DNA of 64,000 nt. Origin: DATMXT01 sp963662765 (GTDB taxonomy: Bacteria > Bacillota > Clostridia > Oscillospirales > Feifaniaceae). The stretch lies in NCBI GenBank assembly GCA_963662765.2, contig CAXXUP010000006.1:248001-312000 (forward strand), given 5' to 3'. This document shows, in pieces, positions 9,910 to 18,309 of this stretch (positions are counted from its first letter, which is position 1; each line of letters opens with the position of its first letter). Both the position numbers and the translations under genes were made by a program. Below the pieces are notes generated by a model. The model made no database searches. It was not told the origin of the DNA and was given only the letters and a program-made list of their open reading frames with translations.

Positions 9910-11268
9910 CTATAAAATTCCCAGGGATATTTTCCACTGTAGAATGCGCAGGACGGATGCGTCGATCCGAGCGCGGGAGATGTCGCCCGCCTGCACCGCA
10001 TCAAGGACGGCGGTGTAATCAGTCACATAATCCGAGCAGCAGAGCACATCGTTTCCGGCGGCGACGGCTAAGAGGGCGGCGGACTTGCCGCCGGTAAAGT
10101 CAGTTACGGCGGACATGCTCAGATCATCGGTGACAATGACGCCTACAAAGCCGAGCTCCTCGCGCAAAATGCGGTGCACCTCGGGGGAGAGGGAGGCAGG
10201 GAGGGTGTCGTCCATGCACCGAACGACGTTGTGGCACACCAGCACCGCGCCGGCTCCGGCCCCGATGCCCGCCTCAAAGGGAAGAAAGTCGGATGCCTCG
10301 AAAGTTTCGAGGGGGCGCGAATCGTAGACGCTGTCCGTGTGGGTGTCCGCGTTATTTCCATAGCCGGGGAAGTGCTTTAAAACACAGCCCACGCCGGTAC
10401 CGGACATGGATTCCACCACGGTCTTCACATATTCACTGGTTTGCTGGGCGTTCCCCCCGAAAGATCGGGCGTAGATAAAGTCGGCGGGATCGGTGGATAC
10501 ATCGCAAACCGGCGCGAAATTCAAATTGATGCCTAAGGCGGACAAAAAGGCGCATTTTTCCTTTGTGTCGCCCGAGACGGCGTCCCAGCCGCCCTTGGCA
10601 AAAAGCTTCTGGGGAGAGGCAAAGGGAGCAAAACGATACTGGGCATACCGACTGACGCGGTTGACGGGGCCGCCCTCCTCATCCACAGCGATGAGCATGG
10701 GCAGCCGAGAGGCGCTTTGGTAGCTGCCAATGTCGGCCGAGGCGTCAGGGGCGGTTTTGTCCGCGAAATCCCGGCCAAACAGGATATATCCGCCAAACTG
10801 GTACTGGGCCTGGATCTCGGCGGCATCCGAAATGGGGCAGCGCACGATGAACAGCTGCCCGACTTCCTCCTCGAGACTGAGTGTCATGAGGATATGCTGT
10901 GCCTTCTCCTGAGGTGACAGCCCGTCGAAGCTGCCCACTTCAATATGGTCCAGCGACACCGTCTGCTCTCTAGTGCCGTCGTCGAGCTGACCGTAATATT
11001 CCACCGTCACAGGGTACCCGATAATGATGCCGCTGTCTGTTACCCGTGTGTCCACGCCCTCTGTTGCGAAAGCGTACACCTTCCGGTCGTCGGTGATCAG
11101 CGTCAGGGTATTCATGGTGGCGTCATAGACGGTGCCGGAGATGGCTTTGGGCTCCTCCGCCGGCGGCGAGGGAGCGGGGGGGCCCTGCTGCCCACGTGAC
11201 CAGAAGTCACACCCACCCAAAAGAAGAAAACAAAATACAGTGAGAAGGATAAATCCTGATTTTTTCAT
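9910..11268 (-). CDS. nagZ: Family 3 glycoside hydrolase lipoprotein (beta-N-acetylhexosaminidase type)
   Basis: Secreted lipoprotein of 452 residues. The signal peptide ends in a lipobox (LLLGGC, Cys21), then a ~100-residue N-terminal domain precedes a GH3 catalytic domain. The motif KHFPGYGNNADTHTDS carries the NagZ-type acid/base histidine and aspartate, and VIVTDDLSMSAV carries the nucleophile aspartate. NagZ enzymes remove N-acetylglucosamine from muropeptides during wall recycling; the exported location suggests action on outside wall fragments. The start MKKSGF at 11268 has AAGGAGAA upstream. Confidence 0.88.
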   Translation of the reverse strand: MKKSGFILLTVFCFLLLGGCDFWSRGQQGPPAPSPPAEEPKAISGTVYDATMNTLTLITDDRKVYAFATEGVDTRVTDSGIIIGYPVTVEYYGQLDDGTREQTVSLDHIEVGSFDGLSPQEKAQHILMTLSLEEEVGQLFIVRCPISDAAEIQAQYQFGGYILFGRDFADKTAPDASADIGSYQSASRLPMLIAVDEEGGPVNRVSRYAQYRFAPFASPQKLFAKGGWDAVSGDTKEKCAFLSALGINLNFAPVCDVSTDPADFIYARSFGGNAQQTSEYVKTVVESMSGTGVGCVLKHFPGYGNNADTHTDSVYDSRPLETFEASDFLPFEAGIGAGAGAVLVCHNVVRCMDDTLPASLSPEVHRILREELGFVGVIVTDDLSMSAVTDFTGGKSAALLAVAAGNDVLCCSDYVTDYTAVLDAVQAGDISRARIDASVLRILQWKISLGIL

Positions 11269-11441
11269 ACGGTTCTCCTTGCGCAGCATAGACTTAGTCG
11301 GTATTGTATTCTACAACAAAACAACTCCTACTTGTATTATAGCACATCATACGAGCTCCAAATCATTTGCATCGCCAATTGATGCCTGCGCGAGCGGTGC
11401 CCGGCCTGGTGATTTTACAGGGCGAAGCAGGGGAGTACCCC

Positions 11442-11527
11442 ATGGCATTCAAGAGGTCAGCGGTTTGATGCCGCTTTTCTCCACCAAAGAAAAAGCCTGT
11501 AATCAAATGATTACAGGCTTTTTCTTT
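11442..11527 (+). repeat. Degenerate copy of the tRNA-Ala 3' half with its own terminator
   Basis: Bases 11442-11496 match the tRNA-Ala gene from the anticodon loop through CCA and 12 bases beyond, 52 of 55 identical. The three changes fall in the T arm and acceptor strand and break pairing, so it is not a working tRNA. A hairpin at 11486-11527 (AAAGCCTGTAATC/GATTACAGGCTTT, then TTTC) follows, copying the gene-terminator layout of the real tRNA. It is either an attachment-site duplicate or a decayed tandem tRNA. Confidence 0.85.
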
Positions 11528-11596
11528 GTCGTATCACACGTAAAGGACCTTCAAAGAACTCAACTGTACTAGGTCTGTGTTGAAGACCGGCTTTTG

Positions 11597-12124
11597 CTAT
11601 CGGCAATAGCGCTTATGATCTTCCCACCAGCCAAAAGCCACACCGGCAACGCCTCGCGGTTGATCGAGGGAGTCAAGCGTTATGATCACGGCATGATCGG
11701 GGGGTACGACGATCTTGCCGTAGTAATTGCCGACTTCGGTCGAGTAAGGACCTACGATCCGGGGGAATATGCTCGTACCGTCTGGGGCTGCGCACTTATT
11801 ATCTGCGGAATATATAATTTTCCCCTCCGGCTTGGGGGAGGGACGAATTGACTGATTGCTTACTGCGACGTCGCAGGATTCCACTCCGAATCTGGGCGCG
11901 TCCGACAGCCACATCATCGCCTGAAGAGGGCAGTCATTATAGTTTGACACGGTGAAGGTGCACAAAAACAAGTTTACATCGGAGTCCTTTGGGTTAACGA
12001 GTCCCGCCCAGGCGTGCGTATTCGCATCCATGGAGATGAGCGGAGTATGACCGATAAAATACTTGCCCATAAAGGCTTTATTTACGCGGTATTCAAGGCT
12101 AACGACATTAGAGGCTTTATCCAT
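11597..12124 (-). CDS. Conserved hypothetical protein, possibly DUF6143
   Basis: Protein of 175 residues without signal peptide or membrane segment. It looks like a compact beta-rich domain (FLCTFTVSNYNDCPLQAMMWLSD, VVPPDHAVIITLDSL), and I believe it belongs to a clostridial family of unknown function, DUF6143. No catalytic motif is visible. It is a single gene between the second and third tRNA-Ala remnants. No function can be assigned. Confidence 0.65.
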   Translation of the reverse strand: MDKASNVVSLEYRVNKAFMGKYFIGHTPLISMDANTHAWAGLVNPKDSDVNLFLCTFTVSNYNDCPLQAMMWLSDAPRFGVESCDVAVSNQSIRPSPKPEGKIIYSADNKCAAPDGTSIFPRIVGPYSTEVGNYYGKIVVPPDHAVIITLDSLDQPRGVAGVAFGWWEDHKRYCR

Positions 12125-12493
12125 TGGATCAGCTCCATTATTTTAGTTGCGTTCCATTTTATGCGCCGGCCGATGGAGCGGTGAAATAGACAGGGGGGGG
12201 AGAAGCGACGATGGAGTAAACGTATAATATTGTCTCACATCAGCAAATCAGGGAGAGTGATAACCGGAAGTTCGCTTTGTGGCATTTAAGAGGTCCGATA
12301 TACGTAATGTTGTTAGGACTTTTTTGCATTTTAACAATCAAATACCAAAAATATTATTATATATTACTCCCTAATTTGTGGTTAGTATTAGAACTCATCA
12401 TAAATCATGTTGCGTCATGGTACTAATTGAATTATAATTATTTATGTTAATTTACATATTTCACTTACAGTTCGTTTTAAGGAAGATGACATT
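12125..12493. other. AT-rich gap with a third tRNA-Ala remnant
   Basis: The stretch TGGCATTTAAGAGGTC (12280-12295) matches the tRNA-Ala anticodon arm to variable loop with one change, and a GGGAGAG about 25 bases upstream recalls its D loop. From 12310 the sequence becomes very AT-rich up to the next gene. No gene is seen. Confidence 0.55.
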
Positions 12494-13267
12494 ATGAAAA
12501 ATAGTGGAAAATGGTATTTGCAGCGGTGGGTTTGGATAATCGGGGGATTTCTATTATTATCTATTCCCATCATCATAAGTGAATGCTATATATTTGGAAC
12601 AAAAGACACAATTATATATACGGCTTTTTCTGCGGAAGATGTGTTAGGTTTTTACGGCACCATGCTATCATTCCTAGGAATGATAGCATTAAGCATATTG
12701 GCATTGTGGCAGAATAATCGCCTTAATGAAATCAACGTTAGAATGCAAGCGACTCAATTGAGAGATAGGCTCGGCATTCTATTGCCCTCAAAAAAACTAA
12801 TAGAAAATGGGGAATTTGCAAAGCTTAACCCCTTATTACCAGTACGATGCGGCGGCCTAATACGAGGGAGTGAATTATATGACGATAATGAGAATACTTT
12901 GCATATCAGCCTCCAAAATCGTGGCAATGACGCTATCTTCAACTGTTATCGGCTAAAAACATACATCGATAACATCGCCACACCAAACAAAAATCAGAAG
13001 ATGGGTTTGCTTATTGAAGTCGGAGAAGCGATAAAATTCGATTATAATGTTAGATGCCAAAATGAAAATCAGAAGAATACTTTTAGTATCATAACTACAG
13101 TCTCTATGCAAAATAGTTTTGGTTTGGAATATTATCAACTTGTATTAGTAACATTATCGCGTTCTCCTGCGCATTTTGATGAATTTACAATATCTGCATA
13201 TAACTCAACAATATCTTCAAAAATCGAAGAAATAGAAGCTGCTGTTTCAGCTCTTTTATCATTTTGA
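12494..13267 (+). CDS. Two-helix membrane protein, unknown function
   Basis: Protein of 257 residues: a hydrophobic helix at about 10-30, a second at about 50-72, then a ~185-residue soluble C-terminal part. This layout recalls membrane proteins found next to phage-resistance genes, but I do not recognise a named family. The ATG has AAGGAAG upstream. Its stop touches the next gene's start region, so the two are co-translated. Base composition is clearly AT-richer than the neighbouring chromosome. Confidence 0.7.
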   Translation: MKNSGKWYLQRWVWIIGGFLLLSIPIIISECYIFGTKDTIIYTAFSAEDVLGFYGTMLSFLGMIALSILALWQNNRLNEINVRMQATQLRDRLGILLPSKKLIENGEFAKLNPLLPVRCGGLIRGSELYDDNENTLHISLQNRGNDAIFNCYRLKTYIDNIATPNKNQKMGLLIEVGEAIKFDYNVRCQNENQKNTFSIITTVSMQNSFGLEYYQLVLVTLSRSPAHFDEFTISAYNSTISSKIEEIEAAVSALLSF

Positions 13268-13275
13268 GGTATAAT

Positions 13276-14454
13276 ATGGAAATATGGCATAAAATCAAAG
13301 ACTTGATAGAAATTGCCCATGAAGGTGAGTATTGGGATTATAAGGAGAGGCATCATGACAACCCCGCTGATTTTGTGCATGATGTTATTTGTTTGGCAAA
13401 TAACCGCGCAAACATTGATGCTTATATTATTATGGGGATTTATGATGGCGAACGACTAGGAGAAGTATGTGGAGTAGAAGATGATACTAATCGGCGTAAT
13501 CAGCAGCAAATTGTAACGCTTCTTCGTGCACCCAAATGGGCATTTAATACATACCCTCAGATTGAACTAAAAACCTTGAAATTCGGCCAACATGAAGTTG
13601 ACGTGCTAACAATTAAGAGCACATATGATGTTCCCTACTATCTTACAGAAGATTATAGCCGTGGTAGTGGAATTGGTGATAAAAAGCGCACTGTTCATGC
13701 TAATTATATTTATACGAGGGTATGTGATTCCAACACACCTATTGACCAAAATGCAGCACCTAATCAAATTGAACATCTCTGGAAGCTACGTTTTGGAATT
13801 TTATTACAGCCAATAGAACAAATGAAGCGAAAGTTATCAACAAAAACCGATTGGAAATCGTATGAAGACGAAGAAAATGGCGATATTATATATTACAATA
13901 AATTTTCACCCGAATATACGCTTAGAGTAAAATCAGATGAAGACGGGCTCACGCCAGAGTTCTATTCTTATAATCAATATAACGAAGCGACCTCCTACAA
14001 AATGCTGTATTTAATGTATCATGCAACTGTTTTAGAAAAAGTGCAAATTGTATATTTGGATAGCGGTAGATACGCGACGCCTTGTCCGGTATGGGGGTAC
14101 ATACATGACTCGGGTCATTCAACACAATTGAATTATTCTTACAAATATATTTTGGAAGATAGTCTGGAGTATATAATTCAACTTTTTTTGTTTGATCAAG
14201 AAGATGGTGAAGAATGTTTTGCTAAAGGACGTTTTGATGAAGTTGTACTATATTTCAGAAATAGTTGTGAGCAAGCCACTTTTCATAAGCAATTAGAATC
14301 TAATCCCAATTTATTGTTACCTATTTTGGATATGCAAAAGATGAACGTACCTGTTGTGCAGACTGGAACTGATAGGCTAGATAAAATTCATACAGAAAGA
14401 ATTATGATAGCTAAAGCAGTAAAGCAGTTGCAAAAAGAAAGGCAAAAGATATAG
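13276..14454 (+). CDS. Schlafen/AlbA_2-type putative DNA- or RNA-binding protein
   Basis: Protein of 392 residues. The N-terminal domain has the AlbA_2 (Schlafen-like) pattern: EYWDYKERHHDNPADFVHDVICLANN, then AYIIMGIYDG and GVEDDTNRRNQQQIV. The ~250-residue C-terminal part is not recognised. AlbA_2/Schlafen domains occur in transcription regulators and in several nucleic-acid-cleaving defence proteins. The ATG at 13276 with GAGGT five bases upstream is preferred over a TTG at 13264. It forms a two-gene cassette with the membrane protein and ends at a strong terminator. Confidence 0.8.
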   Translation: MEIWHKIKDLIEIAHEGEYWDYKERHHDNPADFVHDVICLANNRANIDAYIIMGIYDGERLGEVCGVEDDTNRRNQQQIVTLLRAPKWAFNTYPQIELKTLKFGQHEVDVLTIKSTYDVPYYLTEDYSRGSGIGDKKRTVHANYIYTRVCDSNTPIDQNAAPNQIEHLWKLRFGILLQPIEQMKRKLSTKTDWKSYEDEENGDIIYYNKFSPEYTLRVKSDEDGLTPEFYSYNQYNEATSYKMLYLMYHATVLEKVQIVYLDSGRYATPCPVWGYIHDSGHSTQLNYSYKYILEDSLEYIIQLFLFDQEDGEECFAKGRFDEVVLYFRNSCEQATFHKQLESNPNLLLPILDMQKMNVPVVQTGTDRLDKIHTERIMIAKAVKQLQKERQKI

Positions 14455-14548
14455 GAAGTGTCACTTAATGATAACTCGATCCTTCCTATCCCTGATGGCC
14501 TCACAGAATTAAAACTGAGATGCATAGACCGTTATCACACCCACACAA

Positions 14549-14595
14549 ACCAAACGGCCCGCCGGCGAAACCGGCGGGCCGTTTGGTTTCTCTTT
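14549..14595 (+). terminator. Strong intrinsic terminator
   Basis: ACCAAACGGCCCGCCGG pairs with CCGGCGGGCCGTTTGGT and is followed by TTTCTCTTT. It closes the membrane protein / AlbA_2 cassette and insulates the Trk operon. Confidence 0.9.
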
Positions 14596-14722
14596 GGTAA
14601 TTCGCCTTAAGGCTCTATTGCGGACATTCTAACAGAATTTTAACACCGCAGCTTTTTTTCAAACGGCACTCTGACATCGGGAGCCTTACAATACAGCCAT
14701 AAAGAGCGAGGAGGCTTATCCC

Positions 14723-15040
14723 ATGGAAAAAGATCTTGTATCCACGATCGAGCAGGCAAAAGAGCTGATATCTGAAAAAAAATACCTCGAGTGCGAAGCA
14801 CTGATATGCGCCGCCATGTTTGATTATCCGCATGATGCGGTTCCGCACAACCTGATGGGGCTTATGCTGGAAAGCAGGGACTGTCATGTTGAGGCGATGA
14901 AACATTTTCGGGCAGCGTATGCGCTTGATCCGACATATAAACCGTCCTCATGGAATCTGGAGTGCTTCGGCACTTTCACGATGCCCCACCCGTGCGCATA
15001 TTTCGCGCATGACTGTGAGACGGGCGTGCGTGCACTTTGA
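14723..15040 (+). CDS. Small TPR-like protein heading the Trk operon
   Basis: Protein of 105 residues. It contains roughly two tetratricopeptide-like helical hairpins (AKELISEKKYLECEALICAAM and PHNLMGLMLESRDCHVEAMKHFRAAYALDP). The C-terminal 30 residues hold several His and Cys. The ATG follows GAGGAGG. It lies 25 bases before the first trkA gene in the same direction, so a role in potassium uptake or its control is likely but unproven. Confidence 0.75.
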   Translation: MEKDLVSTIEQAKELISEKKYLECEALICAAMFDYPHDAVPHNLMGLMLESRDCHVEAMKHFRAAYALDPTYKPSSWNLECFGTFTMPHPCAYFAHDCETGVRAL

Positions 15041-15065
15041 ACATATTTGAGAGGCGGAAATCATC

Positions 15066-15479
15066 ATGTACATCATCATAGCCGGATGCAGCACTGTTGG
15101 GGCGATTCTTGTTAAAAAGTTTTCGGAGGAGGGGCATGACGTCGTCGTCATTGACCGCGATTCCGGCAACTTTGCCAAACTTGGCAGCGGCTGCAACTGC
15201 ATGACGATCACCGGCATGCCGATCGACGAGGATGTCCTAAAAGAGGCCGGTATCGAAAAAGCGGATGCGCTGGCGGCAGTTACAAACGACGACAACACGA
15301 ATATCATGATTGCGCAGATCGCTCGGCAGCTTTACGGGGTCCCAAAAGTGCTTGTACAGACGGACGATCCGGAGCGGCAGCGCGTTTTGACCATTATGGG
15401 GCTGCAGATCATTTGTCCCACCACCCTCACGGTGGAGAGTTTCTTTACCGAGCTACAGAGAGGAGCGGGCGAAAAATGA
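15066..15479 (+). CDS. trkA: TrkA-N domain protein (potassium uptake regulatory subunit)
   Basis: Short protein of 137 residues made of a single RCK-N Rossmann domain (MYIIIAGCSTVGAILVKKF, with nucleotide-binding glycines partly replaced: GCSTVG instead of GxGxxG). It has no RCK-C domain. Its TGA overlaps the ATG of the next gene (ATGA). RCK proteins gate Trk/Ktr channels in response to nucleotides; this half-size subunit probably pairs with the longer TrkA encoded next. Confidence 0.88.
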   Translation: MYIIIAGCSTVGAILVKKFSEEGHDVVVIDRDSGNFAKLGSGCNCMTITGMPIDEDVLKEAGIEKADALAAVTNDDNTNIMIAQIARQLYGVPKVLVQTDDPERQRVLTIMGLQIICPTTLTVESFFTELQRGAGEK

Positions 15480-16144
15480 GAATACTGATTGTAGGCGGCG
15501 GAAACGTCGGGTATTACCTGACGGAAGCGCTGCTTGAAGAGAGACATCACATCATGATCATTGAAGCAGACAAAGCCCGCTGCGAGCAAATCGCAACCGA
15601 TTTTGATTCGAGTAGAGTCGAAGTGACCCATGGCGATGGCACGGGAATTGAATGCCTGCGCGACGCAGGCGCTCATATGATGGATGTGCTGATTGCCGTG
15701 ACGGGACATGATCAGAACAATCTGGTCGCCTGCCAGCTGGCAAAAGACTATTTCGGCGTGAAGCGGACGATCGCTAGAGTCAAGAACCCAAAGAACATCC
15801 GGGTCTTCGAAAAGCTCGGGGTCGACTCCGTCATAAGCAGTACGGCGCGAATCGCAGCCGCCATCAACCATGAACTCGACTGGACCGATGTCAATGAGCT
15901 GCTCAAAGAAAAATCCTTCAATGTGAGAATTCGCAAGATAACCGTTGAGCCGGACTCCATTTTCGAAGGAAAGCGCCTGATGGATCTTGGACTTCCTAAA
16001 GGGATGATTCTGATATCGGTCCTGCGCACAAATCAAGTGATCATTCCAAACGGCGACACCCTTCTCGAAGCGGGCGACATGTTGATCGCAATGGGCGGGG
16101 AGACGGACATTGCGAATACATTCGGGCAATATGCGGGTTTTTAA
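15476..16144 (+). CDS. trkA: TrkA family potassium uptake protein (RCK-N plus RCK-C)
   Basis: Protein of 222 residues: an N-terminal NAD-binding RCK-N domain (MRILIVGGGNVGYYLTEALL) and a C-terminal RCK-C ligand domain (about 140-222, ITVEPDSIFEGKRLMDLGLPKGMILISVLR). It is a cytosolic gating subunit for TrkH. The start at 15476 overlaps the preceding stop as ATGA; a longer frame into the upstream gene is not supported. Confidence 0.93.
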   Translation: MRILIVGGGNVGYYLTEALLEERHHIMIIEADKARCEQIATDFDSSRVEVTHGDGTGIECLRDAGAHMMDVLIAVTGHDQNNLVACQLAKDYFGVKRTIARVKNPKNIRVFEKLGVDSVISSTARIAAAINHELDWTDVNELLKEKSFNVRIRKITVEPDSIFEGKRLMDLGLPKGMILISVLRTNQVIIPNGDTLLEAGDMLIAMGGETDIANTFGQYAGF

Positions 16145-16157
16145 TGGGGAGAGAGTT

Positions 16158-16265
16158 ATGAAAAGACTGAATACGACTGTTGCGGGAATCATTGCGGAAA
16201 TACTTTTTGCCGTAGGGTTGATCGTGATGGGTTTTTTGGCGGCAGTCCTGATAATAGGAGTATAG
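16158..16265 (+). CDS. 35-residue single-span membrane peptide in the Trk operon
   Basis: An open frame of 36 codons sits exactly between trkA and trkH: MKRLNTTVAG at the start, then a continuous hydrophobic stretch to the end (residues 9-35). The ATG is preceded by GGGGAGAGAG and it ends eight bases before the trkH ATG. Size, charge (basic N-terminus) and position recall KdpF-like accessory peptides of potassium pumps, but there is no recognisable sequence family. Confidence 0.72.
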   Translation: MKRLNTTVAGIIAEILFAVGLIVMGFLAAVLIIGV

Positions 16266-16272
16266 TACGGCT

Positions 16273-17784
16273 ATGATTGAACGCCCGGCAAATAAATTCT
16301 ATCCCATCAGTTATTTTATCGGCACCATCGTCATGATATTGGGTATTCTCCAGTTTTTACCCGCAGCTAGCTCCGCGTTTTATTCCGAGTGGAGAATTTT
16401 TGCGGTGTTTATGCTGACTGCCTCAATGACTGTTTTGATCGGAGCGGGCATGATGCTTTCCGGATACCGTTACAGGGGCGTAAAGCTCAGTTTCGGAGAA
16501 GGTACGATTGTTGCCTCCGGCGCCTGGCTATTAGGAACACTGCTGTGCGCTTTACCGTACTACCTGTCCGGCAACTACCTGTCGTACCTGGACTGCTGTT
16601 TTGATGTGATGAGCGGGCTGACGACGACTGGCCTTACATTGGTGCAGGACATGGACCATCTGTCTGTCGGAATCAACATGTGGCGCCACGTGCTCACATT
16701 TCTGGGTGGCCAGGGCATGGTTGTGCTGGCCTTAACCTTTCTCACTAAGTTTCAGGGCGGCGCTTACAAGATGTATGTGGGTGAAGGAAAAGACGAAAAA
16801 CTTTTCCCCAACGCGGTCAGCACCGCAAGGCAAATCTGGTACATAAGCCTCATCTACCTTGTGATTGGGACGGCCGCTCTGACGGTAGGTGCCATGGCAG
16901 CGGGGCTCGCACCCGACCGGGCTTTCCTCCACGGCATGTGGATATTTATGGCCGCATGGAGCACCGGCGGCTTTGCACCGATGAGTCAAAATATCCTGTA
17001 CTATCACAGCACTGTTTTTGAGTTGCTCACCATGGTGTTCTTCATCATCGGCTCATTTAACTTTGCGCTGCACTACGCCGTGCTGTCCGGGAGGCGGCGG
17101 GAACTATACAAGAACATCGAGACGGTGACCTTCATGATCACCGTGACGCTTCTGACACTGCTTGTAACGACGGGACTCATGAAAAACAATGTATACCCAA
17201 ACGCAATGGCAGTGTTTCGCAAGGGCTTTTATCAGCTCATATCCGGCCATACGACCACGGGCTTTATGACGGTGTACGCGAAACAGTTTTACACTGAGTG
17301 GGGCGACATTGCGCTGTTTGCCATCATGATCTCCATGATGCTGGGCGGAAGTGCCTGCTCCACGGCAGGCGGTTTTAAGGGCCTGCGCACCGGCATCATT
17401 TTTTCGACTTTCAAAACGGAAGTCAGGCGCATGCTGCTTCCGGAGTCAAGGGTGAGCGAACAGAAGATGCATCATATCAGGGACGTCGTTCTGTCCGATG
17501 CGACGATCAAGAGTGCCTTTCTCATTGTGACAGCCTATATTGTCACTTTTGTCATCGGTACGGTTGCCGGGATGTTCGCGGGGTATCCGTTCGGCGAGGC
17601 TGCGTTTGAATGTGCGTCCGCAACCGGCAACGTCGGCCTCTCCATAGGCGTTACAACTGCCGCAATGCCTGCGTTTTTAAAAGTTACGTATATTCTCATC
17701 ATGTGGCTTGGAAGGCTTGAATTCATGTCGGTGCTGACTTTGGGCGCATATCTCATTAGAAAGGTCGGAAGAAAATGCGCGTAA
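16273..17784 (+). CDS. trkH: Potassium uptake protein TrkH
   Basis: Membrane channel subunit of 503 residues with four pore repeats. The selectivity-filter segments are visible: SGLTTTGLT, AAWSTGGFAP, SGHTTTGFMT and ASATGNVGLS, each with the conserved glycine. It imports K+ together with the RCK subunits encoded upstream. The ATG at 16273 has AGGAG 12 bases upstream. The 3' end overlaps the next gene by ten bases. Confidence 0.95.
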   Translation: MIERPANKFYPISYFIGTIVMILGILQFLPAASSAFYSEWRIFAVFMLTASMTVLIGAGMMLSGYRYRGVKLSFGEGTIVASGAWLLGTLLCALPYYLSGNYLSYLDCCFDVMSGLTTTGLTLVQDMDHLSVGINMWRHVLTFLGGQGMVVLALTFLTKFQGGAYKMYVGEGKDEKLFPNAVSTARQIWYISLIYLVIGTAALTVGAMAAGLAPDRAFLHGMWIFMAAWSTGGFAPMSQNILYYHSTVFELLTMVFFIIGSFNFALHYAVLSGRRRELYKNIETVTFMITVTLLTLLVTTGLMKNNVYPNAMAVFRKGFYQLISGHTTTGFMTVYAKQFYTEWGDIALFAIMISMMLGGSACSTAGGFKGLRTGIIFSTFKTEVRRMLLPESRVSEQKMHHIRDVVLSDATIKSAFLIVTAYIVTFVIGTVAGMFAGYPFGEAAFECASATGNVGLSIGVTTAAMPAFLKVTYILIMWLGRLEFMSVLTLGAYLIRKVGRKCA

Positions 17785-18281
17785 CGAAAACTGCGGCAGT
17801 ATGGATGATGTTGCTGTGCACTTTGCCGCTTTGGACATACGCTCAGAATAATGAGGTCGGCAGCACGGACCTGATTGAAAAGGCGTCCCTGTACGACGGT
17901 ACGGCCGTGTCCTACAGCGGAGAGGTCGTCGGCGACATCATGGTCCGCGGCGACTATGCCTGGATTGGCATCAGCGACGGAGCAAATACGATCAGCGTAT
18001 ATGTGCCGGCAACCGAAGCGAAAAAGATTCAGGTTGTGGGCAGATACCGCGTTGTCGGCGATACGGTTCAAATCACCGGCACATTCAACAGGGCGTGTGC
18101 CGAGCACGGTGGAGATCTGGATATCCACGCGAGTAAGATAGTCATTATGGAAAAAGGGTATACAAAAGAAGATAATCCATCAAAAGGGCTGCTTATTGCT
18201 GCCGGGGTGCTTTTCCTGTGCGCTCTGACGGGTACGATACTCGTAATAAGGAGGAGAATGTGCTATAATAACGTTAATTGA
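17775..18281 (+). CDS. Exported OB-fold-like protein with C-terminal membrane anchor
   Basis: Protein of 168 residues: signal peptide (cleavage likely after TYA, about residue 22), a beta-rich domain of ~100 residues (VSYSGEVVGDIMVRGDYAWIGISDG, YRVVGDTVQITGTFNRAC) resembling an OB fold, and a C-terminal helix GLLIAAGVLFLCALTGTILVI followed by basic residues. It overlaps trkH by ten bases, hence co-translated. Function unknown; its fixed place between trkH and the kinase suggests an outside-facing accessory of potassium uptake or sensing. Confidence 0.72.
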   Translation: MRVTKTAAVWMMLLCTLPLWTYAQNNEVGSTDLIEKASLYDGTAVSYSGEVVGDIMVRGDYAWIGISDGANTISVYVPATEAKKIQVVGRYRVVGDTVQITGTFNRACAEHGGDLDIHASKIVIMEKGYTKEDNPSKGLLIAAGVLFLCALTGTILVIRRRMCYNNVN

Positions 18282-18309
18282 ACAAACCGTTATATCGGAG
18301 GTAATCCCG

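Noticed and set aside
11442..11517. Second functional tRNA-Ala
   Set aside because: The 5' half is absent and three changes break the T and acceptor stems.
14620..14722. c-di-AMP (ydaO-type) riboswitch before the Trk operon
   Set aside because: Often found at potassium genes, but none of its conserved segments is visible here.
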